Source of the DNA: Gamsiella multidivaricata
Taxonomy: Eukaryota; Mortierellomycota; Mortierellomycetes; Mortierellales; Mortierellaceae
Assembly (NCBI RefSeq): GCF_025024155.1
Contig: NW_026251813.1
Location: forward strand, 1-64,000
DNA: 64,000 bases
Direction: 5' to 3'
Below, piece by piece: positions 50,732-61,340 of the stretch. Position 1 is the stretch's first letter; each line of letters begins with the position of its first letter. Both the position numbers and the translations under genes were made by a program. A model generated the notes under the pieces. The model saw only the letters and a list, made by a program, of their open reading frames with translations. It was not told the origin of the DNA and did not search any database.

Positions 50732-53008
50732 TTATGATTCGAACATTTGATTTTCTGATATTCTACGGTGTGATTTGTACTGTTTCACTGCTCGCTCTGC
50801 AGCCTCCATTGGCAGTCCCTTCCTGTAAGTGTCTATATATCTAAATGCCTTCCAAGCATACCTTCGTATGGTTTCAATAGGCACCGAGTCCAGAGCCTCA
50901 GGGATGATTGACTGGAGACCTCGGAAGGAATAGTCGCAGTGCTTCCGGGTATAGCGCTTGCTTGCTCCCCAGTACATCTCTATGAAGTTGAGCTCACAAT
51001 GAAATTTGGGATAGAAGACAATACGCTGTCCTTCCTCCCTTGCAATCTCCTCCAGTATCGAGCCCTGAGCAACAAAATCGGGCTACAGTTCTAGAATTCG
51101 TTCTACGCAACAGTCCACTCGATCAGGGTGTTTATCGTCAGCCCTACATCTCGAGCATGTTCTAGGGAGTCCATCAATCCAGAGACCTCGGTCCTTGAGA
51201 ACCTCTTTCATTCCCTTGGGGTTTCCTCTTAACGCCTCGTTCGCGTAATTATCTGGAAAGACCATGGTGTAGTGGGTTCCATCTACAATGGTGTCCCGCA
51301 TGACCGCTTGCTTTCCACCAGACGAAAGGTTCATCCTATTCACCACCAGTGCATCTTTGGCAACACAGTTGTGGTTTGATGAATTATCGAACGCCCAAAG
51401 TCCAATCAGATTCGGGTGGTTCCTCTTGTGTATAGTGATCGCTTTCTTGAACTGCCGAGCCATGTCTTCAGCGGTCCAGTAGCCATCGTGAATTTTCCCT
51501 GGGTTGATGATCTCTCGAGCACGTATCACCTCGCCATTGTCATCGATCGTCTTCAAAGGTCCCTCAAGTTCGGAAAGAAACTCACTGACCATGATGATGG
51601 ACCGACCATGACCTTTCTTGCGCAACGGAAGTTGACCATCTGGATGCCAAAGCATAGAATTTCCTTCGTTCGAGTAGAAAATGCTCTCATCGTGAGTGTA
51701 AAACACTATCGCCTGTTCGCCTGCAGCCTAGAGCAAAGAGAAGTAATTTAGCGGTACGAATTAAATATCCATGAGTTACCTCCTAATCGCAACAAGCACT
51801 TACCAGAGTGGGCTCGATGATCTTTGTTTGATCGTTGGCGTCTACGGTTATCATCCTCTTCTCGTACTTCTCCATTCGTACAAGAAAAATCTCCCGATAC
51901 TCTTTCACGTCAGGTCGCTCATGGCCATCGAAATATAGGCCCTTTTTTGCCTCTGAGTATATCCAGCCCAGCGCATGTAGCCACCGACCTGCTGTTGACT
52001 CGCTGATTGAGAATTCGATGCCATTTGGTGGGAGGAAGACGTTATTGATGTGCCGCCGGAGTATCGATGGCGTGATAGTGTATTTATGGTTCAACAATAT
52101 CCAGGTTCTCAACTCGTTAAAGTTATCGCCCTCGGTTAGTTGGTTCCTGGTTTTGGCATGCTTCCCTCGACGCGACACAGTGATTTCCTCATTGTTCTCC
52201 CACTGAGTAGCCCATATCATGATCCTTCGTGAAAAGTGCACGCCTCTGCCAAAACCTTTCGCCGTAACCAGAGCTGCCTTAGTCTTGCTCACTCCTGGGA
52301 CCAAGCGGCGTAGGTACTGCTGGAGTGCTTGCAAATTAAAGGCCTCGTCACTGAGGGGCGGATATTTCTTGTACTTGTTATCCAAGTAACCTTGAATTTC
52401 CAATACCATCCCTGCATTGCGGCGCACATCTACATTCCCGAAAGGTGATATTACATATATGTTAGTATTAATATATTAATAATTTATATTATAGGCACAC
52501 AGTATCCAGTTATCATACCTGAAGGTTCAAATTCCTGGACAACTCTCTTCCGGCGAGGAGCTGTCAGTGTTGGCACAGTGAACCCAAATGTAGAGAGGGG
52601 AGGGGAGCTTACTGCTGCCCTTTTGAGGACCATCTTTCGGTGGTGCAAGTTTTGCCGAGTGGTTCCATCGTAAGGCTTTGTCGTCTTCACTGAAGCAGCT
52701 GCCAATCGCATACTCGTAAGGAGTTCATCCCATTCCTCGTTATTCCTGAGAGTTCTTCTGACTGCCTGCCAATCCTCGTCATCAGTGTCGTCTTCAGCAG
52801 GTCCATCACTGTCCGATTCCGCGAGAACAGCATTCCATTCCTCAATATCGCGACTTGACTCCTGTATCTCATAGCCCGCTTTCACAGGCACATAAATGAC
52901 GTTCTCCTCCTGCTGTCCTTGGTAGACTGGGTCAAGAATAGGCGGGGGTGGTTTGGGTTTTTGCGCTATTCTTCTTAAATGCTGCGTGAGTTTCTTCACT
53001 CGAGGCAT
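50732..53008 (-). pseudogene. Tc1/mariner-like DDE transposase with one in-frame stop
   Basis: Three exons (53008-52519, 52429-51804, 51727-50732) join in phase to about 703 codons with a single internal TAG at 51083-51085 (context RILEL-stop-PDFVAQ). After an acidic N-terminus come a helix-turn-helix-like DNA-binding segment (TPSILRRHINNVFLPPNGIE) and a DDE core. Asp lies in FYTHDESIFYSNE, Asp in LWAFDNSSNHN, and Glu in [13 protein letters not shown], the spacing expected of IS630/Tc1/mariner relatives (DDE_3-like). The stop removes the region with the last catalytic residue. CAG to TAG would be the simplest change, because the frame otherwise continues cleanly. Superfamily placement is moderately sure, subfamily unknown. 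Confidence 0.75.
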
Positions 53009-53226
53009 TCTAAACTTAGAGGAAAGGAATGCTGACGACGATGGAGTGATGATGAGAATCACGGAAAGGGTCGGTTGAATGGAAAATACACATGGACGCT
53101 CCAACATTAGGACTAAACGTCAATGGTGACTGCTGCGACCCAATTATTTGACAAAATCCAAAGACTGGCCTGTTGAGCCAGGCACGCGTTCTTCTCTTTT
53201 GCCTCACTCATTTCACGACCGATCCC

Positions 53227-56171
53227 ATGGAACCGTCCTCGACAACACGCGCCAGGGCAGGGCTGCGTCGACCAGATTATGGACCGATGCAGCATCGTGT
53301 GCTTCGGAGGGTCCCAGCATCACCCACTGCCAAGAAGCGGAGGACCATCGTCGACGAGAATCTACTTGACGCATTCCACCAGGCACACATTGGAATCCAG
53401 CAGACAACAATTATCAGTACCGGTCCTGGAGGGCCTGAGAAGCCTTTGACAGAGTACTCGGACGGAAACACGCTAAATGAGGTTCAGACTCGGACAAGCA
53501 TTGGTGGCGGTCGCCTATGGGCTGCCGAGGTACGTTCTCTGGCAACCTTGAGCAGACTCTGGACAGCGATACCACTTGATAAGGAGCCTTATTAACAGCA
53601 CTCTCATAAACATGGTCGCTGAATAGCAGAGCACACCGAGTCAGCCATACATACCACAGACACCGAAGCGCGAATCCCACACGTTTATGATTGCACCAGG
53701 TTCAGGACGGAGGACGCCAAGGCGACGATCCAGATCCAGTAACCAGAACTTGAGAACGACCCCTCTCAAGGCCCTCGCGGATGCTAATCAGGCGCGCGTC
53801 AATAGACTGATATTGGAGGCGAATAAACGAGGGCGAGTAGGGCGCGACCAGCACTCACCCATGGGCATCCTCAGGACGCTAAGTAGAAGTATGTTGCACG
53901 GTCAACAAGAATCCGCATCGATTATCGTTGTATAGAGTGCAACAGCTCTATTCACCATCCCTACTTTCGTCTATCTTTTGCATGCTTCCAGTTCCAGGCT
54001 TCAACCCTCCGCCACGGCCAGCGCCGGACCGACAGCCTATCCCCGGAAGCTCTGATTGGAGAAAGCTGACACCAAAATCGCAGCGGACAAATCACATCCA
54101 AATGCCTGATGACCCTAATAACCCATTCACAAACTCTGCAGAACTGGCCCGACAGCATTATTCACATCCAAGATCAACATCAGGGCCGGACCGCAGCGTC
54201 ATATCTTCGACTGAACGACGCGCGTACGAGAGATTCAGAGATCAGAACCCGTTTCTCGATTTGGACGACTTGAACAAGCTATGGGATGAGGAAATGAGAA
54301 GGCACGGCGACGTTGCCACAGGACGGAGCTCCTTCGGCATGGGATTTTCAGATCAACAGTTCGCGATGCTGGAGGATGAGGACACAAGGGATTTCAACGT
54401 CGTGCAAGGCGATCTTACAAACCCTTTCGACATCGGACCTGCGAAAATTATGGAACGGCCGCAGCATATCGATGACATTACAATTACATCGCAGCGTGGA
54501 CTTGCAGAGAATCAATATGCTTTAGGACAAGTTCAGGATCAGTCACAGTATGTACGGACACATGGCATGGATGATCAGGACGGTTATTTGAGCTCGTCGA
54601 TCGATCAAGCGTCATTATCATTGATGGCAGAGCAAAATCGTATCAGTTTAGCGTTATCTATGTCGCAACAAGTCAACATGGATGACGGCTGGGAGGACAT
54701 TCCAGATGATGAGAATGCAGAAAATGAAGATCAAGGCGACCTTGAGCGGCAGCAACAGTTGCAGGAGGAGAATGCTCATGCTGAGGTTCTCGAATTAGAT
54801 TTGACAAGGGAGGACCGAATACGCACGGACGAGTCTATGGAGGAAGGGATCCAAGCCCCTGAGGAGATAGAGGGGAATGAGGTCTCCATGGAAGCAGGAG
54901 AAGCAGAGGAGAATGAGAACGCTGACGACCTGACTTTGGCAGACGAGGGTTTAAGCACGTACGGCCCAGCTCTGGCAGAGACGAGTATGAACGTAGACGT
55001 CCTGAATTTGTTAGACGAGGACCTCAACCCAGATGACCTGGCTCTAGCAGAGACCGACGTGAATGCAGACGGCCTGAATTTGCTGGACGAGGAATCCAAC
55101 GCAGATGATATGGCTATGGCAGGAGAGCGCATGGACGAGGATGACGATGCCTTGGCAGAGGAGGGGCCAAACGCAGATGACCAAACATCGCCAGAGGAGA
55201 TTATGGACGAAGAGGGCCAATTAATAACGGAGAATGGCCGAAATGCAGGCGAAAATATAACCAGTGCAGACGGTGAGATTGCTATCGAGGATCCAAATGG
55301 GCGGGATACAGTCTGGGTTGATGAGGGCCAGCCAGAGTACGAAGACGGATACATGAACGTGAACGATGAGGAACACATCGAGCAGCTGGAACACGAGAGG
55401 CAACAGGGTCAGTCCAGCGTGCAGTACTTTGACGACTTCCCGAGCGAGCTAGGGATTATGTCGAACGGAAGCGTGCTCCCGACAAGCGCCCCAGCTCCCA
55501 AAAGGGTTCAAAGGTCAGTTCAGCACGGACCAATACGACTGTCTCTCCTTGCGATGATTTGGATGAAAAGAAATGCTGACGACGTTTTACCATCAAATGC
55601 GTAATAGGTTGTCTAAGGTGGGTGTTCCAGTACCCTCCCTCCCTGCCACTCTCCAAAAAAACCTCATCCATACATTTTCGAGATCGAGAATATCGCGTGA
55701 AGCTATGGAGGTCATCCAGGAAGGGTATGCCAACGCCTGTTTTTGCTGCTCAATATCGGGAGATCTTTTATGCAAGAGCAGTTTACTAACTTAACAACTC
55801 TCGTTTCTCATTTGACAATTTACATAGCTCGCACCAATTCTTGGAGCAGGTGGCGGGCGATCTAGCCGCCTATGCAGCGCATGCTGGCAGAAGGACGATC
55901 GACGGTTCTGATGTCGAGTGCTTAATGCAAAGGTACAAGAAGGGATCATGATGGTTTGGATATTCCGAGAAGTTCATATTGAACGATATTTGGTCAACTC
56001 ACACAAATTCGCTTCAATTGTTTCGTTCACTTTATTCACTCTTGCCTTGGCAGGTTAAGGATCACGAATAACAAGGTGTCGATTGAGTCGCTACTGCAGC
56101 GCTATCTCCCGCGCGAGCTCCGCGACAAAGTCCTTTACCCCGAAGACCTACAGCGATTCCGCAGGCAATGA
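53227..56171 (+). CDS. CENPT: CENP-T-like kinetochore protein with C-terminal histone fold
   Basis: Six exons (53227-53529, 53627-53888, 53992-55513, 55608-55724, 55828-55932, 56054-56171) join in phase to 808 residues. The last 110 residues form a CENP-T histone fold: VPVPSLPATLQKNLIHTFSR, SREAMEVIQEG, FLEQVAGDLAAYAAHAGRRT, IDGSDVECLMQRLRI and the extension QRYLPRELRDKVLYPEDLQR. The N-terminal 200 residues are basic and Thr/Pro-rich with TPKR and TPLK sites, as expected for the phosphoregulated outer-kinetochore-binding arm. Residues of roughly 330-460 are acidic repeats. CENP-T pairs with CENP-W at centromeric DNA and recruits the Ndc80 complex. The start lies 219 bp from the divergent transposase start. 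Confidence 0.85.
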
Positions 56172-56677
56172 TCTTTCATCCCCATGCTACCCTACCCTCA
56201 CCTACTACGCATGTGCTTTGTTTGCTGCTCATATGTTGCACTATATACCAATCTATTCTCTTTTGTAATTTTGGCGTTTCCAGCAGTTCGTATGCTATTG
56301 CTGTTGAGCTCAATGTATCATCATCCTTCACTAATAAAATGAAATTGCTGCTTTTTGCATACATGTCATGTTGTACTATATGAAAATGGTTGCGGAGACC
56401 CATAATTCTCACAGGGGCACACGCGGAAGCATTAGCGGCAACAAACAGTGCCAGCCATCGACAGGTTACTGGAGTGTGCGGAGCTAGTTGATCGGAAGGA
56501 GCGTGGGTAGGAGAAGATCTTCGATGGCCGTAACCACATCGAGGAGATAGAAATGGAGCATGCAAAACATGAGCAAATGCATTTGTTGCTATAGTAGATG
56601 CTTTATGCAGGATGGAGGAATGCAAAACAGTATGAAAAACAATGCGAGAGATATTGGACATGCCGATGCTGCACCGT
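56172..56677. other. Intergenic region between convergent genes
   Basis: This is the 3' flank of CENP-T and LTV1, with an AATAAA-like signal (CACTAATAAAATG) near 56332. No further gene was recognised. Confidence 0.6.
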
Positions 56678-58779
56678 TTAATCCAAATGCGTAACACCCT
56701 GTCCCTTCTTCAGGTTCTTCATGACCTTCTCCTGTCGTGTCTTTTCGTTCGCAAACGCGGCCTTGGTCGCCTTCTTAGTCTCACGCCGCTCCCGCTTCTC
56801 CTGCTTGATCGCCTCTTTCCTTGCCTTCTTTTCTTCCTTTGTCTCGGCCTTGTTGCGCTTCGTTCCCAGGTTCTCAGGCTCTTCCTCTTCTTCTTCCTCA
56901 GACTCCTCCTCGTCATCACTGTTCTGCTCGCCATTCTCCGCAGCACGAGCAGCGGCCTCTGCCTCTGCAACTTCTTTCCTGCGCTGGAGCGCCTTCTTTG
57001 AGAGCTTTTCTGTAACGATTGGCATGCCTGTCTTTGGGTCGATCTGTATCCTGCGGCGATGCTGCTCCTTGATCATGCCAGGGTGGTTCTCCAAATTGGA
57101 GTATGTACCTATTTAAAAATAAGGATAAAGTAAGAAAAAAACGCATTAGTAAGCTGTAAACTACGATGTCAATATTTGCTCGCCTTCAACTCGGAAGAGC
57201 AAGACGAGGCGACAACTTACTGAGAATGGTCTGAACATCCCAGTTGTCTCGCATCCTTTCAGCTCGACTCCGGAAATCCGTCTGTAGCTCTGTGGCCATA
57301 TCCTCGTCCAAGTTCTTCTTTGGCCGCCTCGTACCCCCGACTGTCGTTGCGACTGACTTCTCCTCCTCGCCCTCGTCAACCAAGAGTGCGTTACGGATAG
57401 TAGACAGCTTGTTCTCCGAAGTTGCGCCCTCTAACCGGGGAACCATCTTCGATCCCACGATCTCAAACTTGTCCAAAAAGTCATCTAGGATCGAATCAAA
57501 ATCCTTGCGCAACTCCTCCGCCTTGAAATCCCGTGGCTCATCCTCATCGTCCTCATCCGACGAATCCTCCTCGTATTCACGCTCGATCTTGTCGAATCGC
57601 TCGTCTAGAAGCGTCAGGTTCTCGTTACGGAACATGGCAGATGAAGACATGGAAAAGGTTGAAGCGGAGGCCCCAGCGGGACGACGTGAGGATCTGGAGG
57701 TTTGGCTATATCCGTCGTCGGATCCCTCAAATGACTCGTTGTCTGAGGCGTACTTTTGTGCCTTTTTAAATTTTTTGAAATCAGCCTCCCATCCATCAGC
57801 GCCCTCTTCTTCCTCATCCTCATCATTGTACTCGTCGCCCTCGCCATCACCAAAATCAAAATCATTGCCATCTTCGTCCAACTGGTCAAAGAACGACTCG
57901 TCCAGCTCTCCGTCCACAAACGCCTCGTCTTCCAAAGCCTCCAGTGTCTCTCGAATATCAAAGGGCATGTCCGGTTGCAAACCCATGGGCACAGCACTCT
58001 GATAAACATCCGCGAAATCCAGCTCCTCTCTCGAAGGAAGGACCTCTGATGGTAGATTCAAAGCCTTCTTATTGGCGGATTTGCTGGTTGAGGTTTGGGA
58101 TTGTTCCACGGTGGCCATCTCCTGTGCAGCGTCTACGTCTGTGAACTGGATTCCGCGTGACTGAGCAGCCTTCTTCTGTTGAGCGGCAACTTTGGGGGCG
58201 GCCATGAAGACGGCGTCCGAAGTCTTGCCGATTTCCCTCATGTGCTGTGTGTAGTCGTATGAGCCGTCGTTGAAATCGTCGCCGACAAGTCCCAACAATG
58301 CTGCTTCACCGATTTTTCTGCATAGTAAAAAGTTATGTGCATTAAATAAAAGAACATGTTAGTAGGCGGCCTTCGAGTACAGAGGTGTATGTTCCCTATT
58401 CATTGTCATCCCGGCAGGGAAACGGCGAGCATGACTCTCCTACTTACTCTTCATTCTTTCCAGTTGTGGACTTCTTTTTCTTAGCGGCTGTAAGGGTCGG
58501 CGCCTCAAGCAGCTCGACTTCCTCGTTCGCACGGTCGTAAGTGCCATAGTTGACACCATCATCGTCGCCTCGTCCACCAAAGATATCCTGATCATCATCC
58601 GAAAAGTCGTCGTGTTCCTCGCGAGGGATATTGACCTTGCCAATTAGGTTGGCAGGGATAACCTCCTTGAGCACTCGCTGGGGTGCAGACTCGTCGCGAG
58701 AAAGAGGGTCTCGCTGGGAGCGGTGGACTAGATGGAAGTGGCGGGCGTTCTTCCTGTCGATAAACTGTTTTTTACCCAT
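56678..58779 (-). CDS. LTV1: LTV1, 40S ribosomal subunit biogenesis/export factor
   Basis: Three exons (58779-58448, 58317-57221, 57108-56678) join in phase to 619 residues. The N-terminus MGKKQFIDRKNARHFHLVHR is the diagnostic LTV1 start, followed by SQRDPLSRDESAPQRVL. The middle is strongly acidic, with several Asp/Glu runs. The C-terminus is a charged helix, with KEEKKARKEAIKQEKRERRE, as in LTV1 proteins. The factor assembles on pre-40S particles with Enp1 and Rps3 in the nucleus and is released in the cytoplasm after phosphorylation by casein kinase 1 (established knowledge). The gene is convergent with CENP-T. No lesion was seen. Long Ser-rich frames on the opposite strand are shadows of its acidic codons. 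Confidence 0.93.
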
Positions 58780-59054
58780 GATGAAGGCGATATATGAAAG
58801 TGTTTTGCTGCTTTGTCTGCTGTTTCCTGTGCGGCTCTGTGTTGATGTCGATGAGGAAGGTTGTTGGTTGGTTGAAACGTCCGATGCAAAGATGGACGAG
58901 AATTGCCAGAGAAGGAGTGGAGACTGAACAGTGCCTGAACAAAGGTTGGCTTCGGTGGACGAACTTTTTTTTTTTTTTTGTGGCTTGAAATAACAACATT
59001 GGATGTTTGATAAAGTTGGTGGCGAAAGTAAGGTTTATTCGCGACGCGCACGTT

Positions 59055-61118
59055 TCACAACACCAGCGTCTGTTCTCCCACGACCTTTCTTGGACCCTCT
59101 TGTGGCAGTACAGGGGAGCTGCCTCGGTTCTCGACCAAGGGGAGCCATGCCATCTGAGGCCGATACCCCAGAGTCTTGGCATTGCTCCACTGTTGCACCC
59201 AGTCCGGGACATAGTTAAAAATGACATGTCGCAGGAGTCGCTCTGTCCATGTCTACAAAACGATAAAGAGACATTACTGTCAGGATTCCTTGGGCTTCGA
59301 ATCTGTATGTCCTCCCCGCAACCGGTTCTCATATGTTTGTTTATGGGTTTGCCTGATGTTTTACCTGGCCTGCTGTAATCTTGGACATTGCATTACTGCG
59401 CTCGATTTCCATAGCAGCGCGATGGAATCGTTGCTGGCAGTAGCTTTTAAAAGCGGAGTTAATGCTGTCCGGGGGTTTGTCAGGCATGCTGAACAAGCAA
59501 TTGGCAAGTACAACTACATCCTGCAATGCATTCACTGCGCCTATTGAGAGAAGAACAACGCGGTTAGAGAAGCTGTCCAATCACCCTCGATGTTCATAAA
59601 AGTACTTAGATCCATACCCACGCCGGCACCAGGAAGCATCTACAATGTGAAGAATAATAGCACACAGTGGTGCGAGCATGATGAGTATGCATGAACGACA
59701 CGAAAGTAAGAGTTCGACAGCCTCTACTTACCTTGTGGCATGCTATAGATGATTCATAATGAGGTGTCTCATAAAAGCCTATCAGTAAACAGCACTATAG
59801 GAGCATCGATAACTGTGCGCACACGAATACAGGCGCAGTTCATACGCACCATCACCGATAAATACCGTTCGACTATGGAACCACGTCTTGAACATCTTTT
59901 GTTCGAGAAAGACCTTCGAGATCATATCCTTGGGCGTCGCATCAAAGATTTCAGCCATATTGCTTCCCCATGGACATGGCTTGTCTCGATACAGGTCCAG
60001 CATGGTATCGTTTGCATGAGGACCCCATTCCGAGTTTCGGACCTGATGCTCTTCTGCCTCGGCCTCTGAGAGTTGGATGCTGACGAACCAGCAGACTTGA
60101 TTGTCCGCAATACTACCAACACCCCACTAGTGTTATGAAGAGAAAACGAGAGCCGAGAGGCTCATGAGATTCCTGGGAAGTTCGATAAACATTCTCACAA
60201 TATTGCGTGCAGTATCGCCCGGGATTTCACCTACGCTGCTACTGTCATTTCTCAGCATATGCGAAAAATGCGAAAACTCATCCTTCAACTGAGGATACTT
60301 GTCAGGACTCTGAGGGCCAGCGACCCCAACCATTGTGACATAGCCGATAGACATGCGCTCCGGGTCTTCCTTGGGCAGAAGTCCCATCTTGTCCAACTGA
60401 TCGTACAAACTGCGTCGCACACCGCTGTACGCACCATCAGCTCCAACGAGAATGTCGCCCTCGTATACCGTATCGTCCGAGCAATGGATGAACACCTTGC
60501 CGTCTTTTTCCTCCATACGATCGACCTTTTTGTTCAGGCTGTTCTTGTTCGCAGGAACCTGCTTTCGGAAGAGCTCATACAGTCTTGGCCTAGCGAAAAT
60601 CCGACTATCATATCCTGTACTATATATGAATATTGAAAGACGACACCATGCCCAATGGTTAAGGATCACCTCTTGAACTGAAAAGAAAGAGCAATGAACA
60701 TTCTGCAACATACACGGGTTTTCGGCTCTTGAGGTCCATGATCCCAAGTTTCTTCCTGTCGATTCTGTAGAAATCCACCCCTAGGCAAGGCAGCGATAGC
60801 TTTTCGAATTCCTCCAGCAAACCGAGCTGTTCAAACACCGGGATGATGTTCGCGCCCATAGTCATAACGGAGCTGTTTCAGAGCACAAAGTCAAGTTGTC
60901 AGTAGGAGTTCCCGTGGTAAACCGTGGCCCCAAGATTAGCATATGAAAGATTAAGCTGGTAGCGCTTACCCAAGAGCCCGCAGTTCCGACGCTCGCTCAT
61001 AGATATGATACGGGATATTGGTGCGTTCTAGAAGAATTGCTAGCAGAAGGCCTCCAAGACCAGCTCCAGCTATCAGTACCTTGGGCAGGGTTTCTTATTT
61101 TGCATCTTCGCCTGACAT
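59055..61118 (-). pseudogene. FAD-dependent monooxygenase paralogue 4, stop at codon 8
   Basis: All eight exons have exactly the lengths of paralogue 5 (149, 159, 385, 277, 11, 22, 176, 198): 61118-60970, 60872-60714, 60619-60235, 60126-59850, 59742-59732, 59639-59618, 59540-59365 and 59252-59055. After MSGEDAK the frame has TAA at 61095-61097 and then continues cleanly into VLIAGAGLGGLLLA (GxGxxG). The DG motif ILVGADGAYSGVRRSLYDQ and the GD region (ACHK, MLPGAGVG) are intact. No other ATG precedes the FAD motif, so a FAD-binding product needs readthrough, non-ATG initiation or a corrected base. Otherwise it would be an intact 458-residue enzyme. The single lesion implies recent loss. Confidence 0.8.
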
Positions 61119-61340
61119 ATCTTTGATATCGTGGAGAAATGGCTGAGGAAGACAGAGTAGTGAATGAGTTCGAATTAATGATGAAAGGTGAATGTCGATG
61201 ACATTCTGATGGAGCGAGGGCAACACGGCGGTTACACTCATGCATAATCGTTGGCCGCAAGAAGATATTGGATGCACTTTGTTTATTACATGACTGTACA
61301 AGCTGCACTATCAACGCACAGCAGCCCTTGTCTCGTGCAA

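Noticed and set aside
54776..55378. Ser-rich minus-strand frame of 200 codons
   Set aside because: Antisense shadow of the acidic repeat region of the CENP-T-like gene.
57244..58002. Long Ser-rich plus-strand frame of 252 codons
   Set aside because: It is the antisense shadow of the acidic Asp/Glu-rich region of LTV1 (GAN/GAR codons read as TCN); no family similarity.
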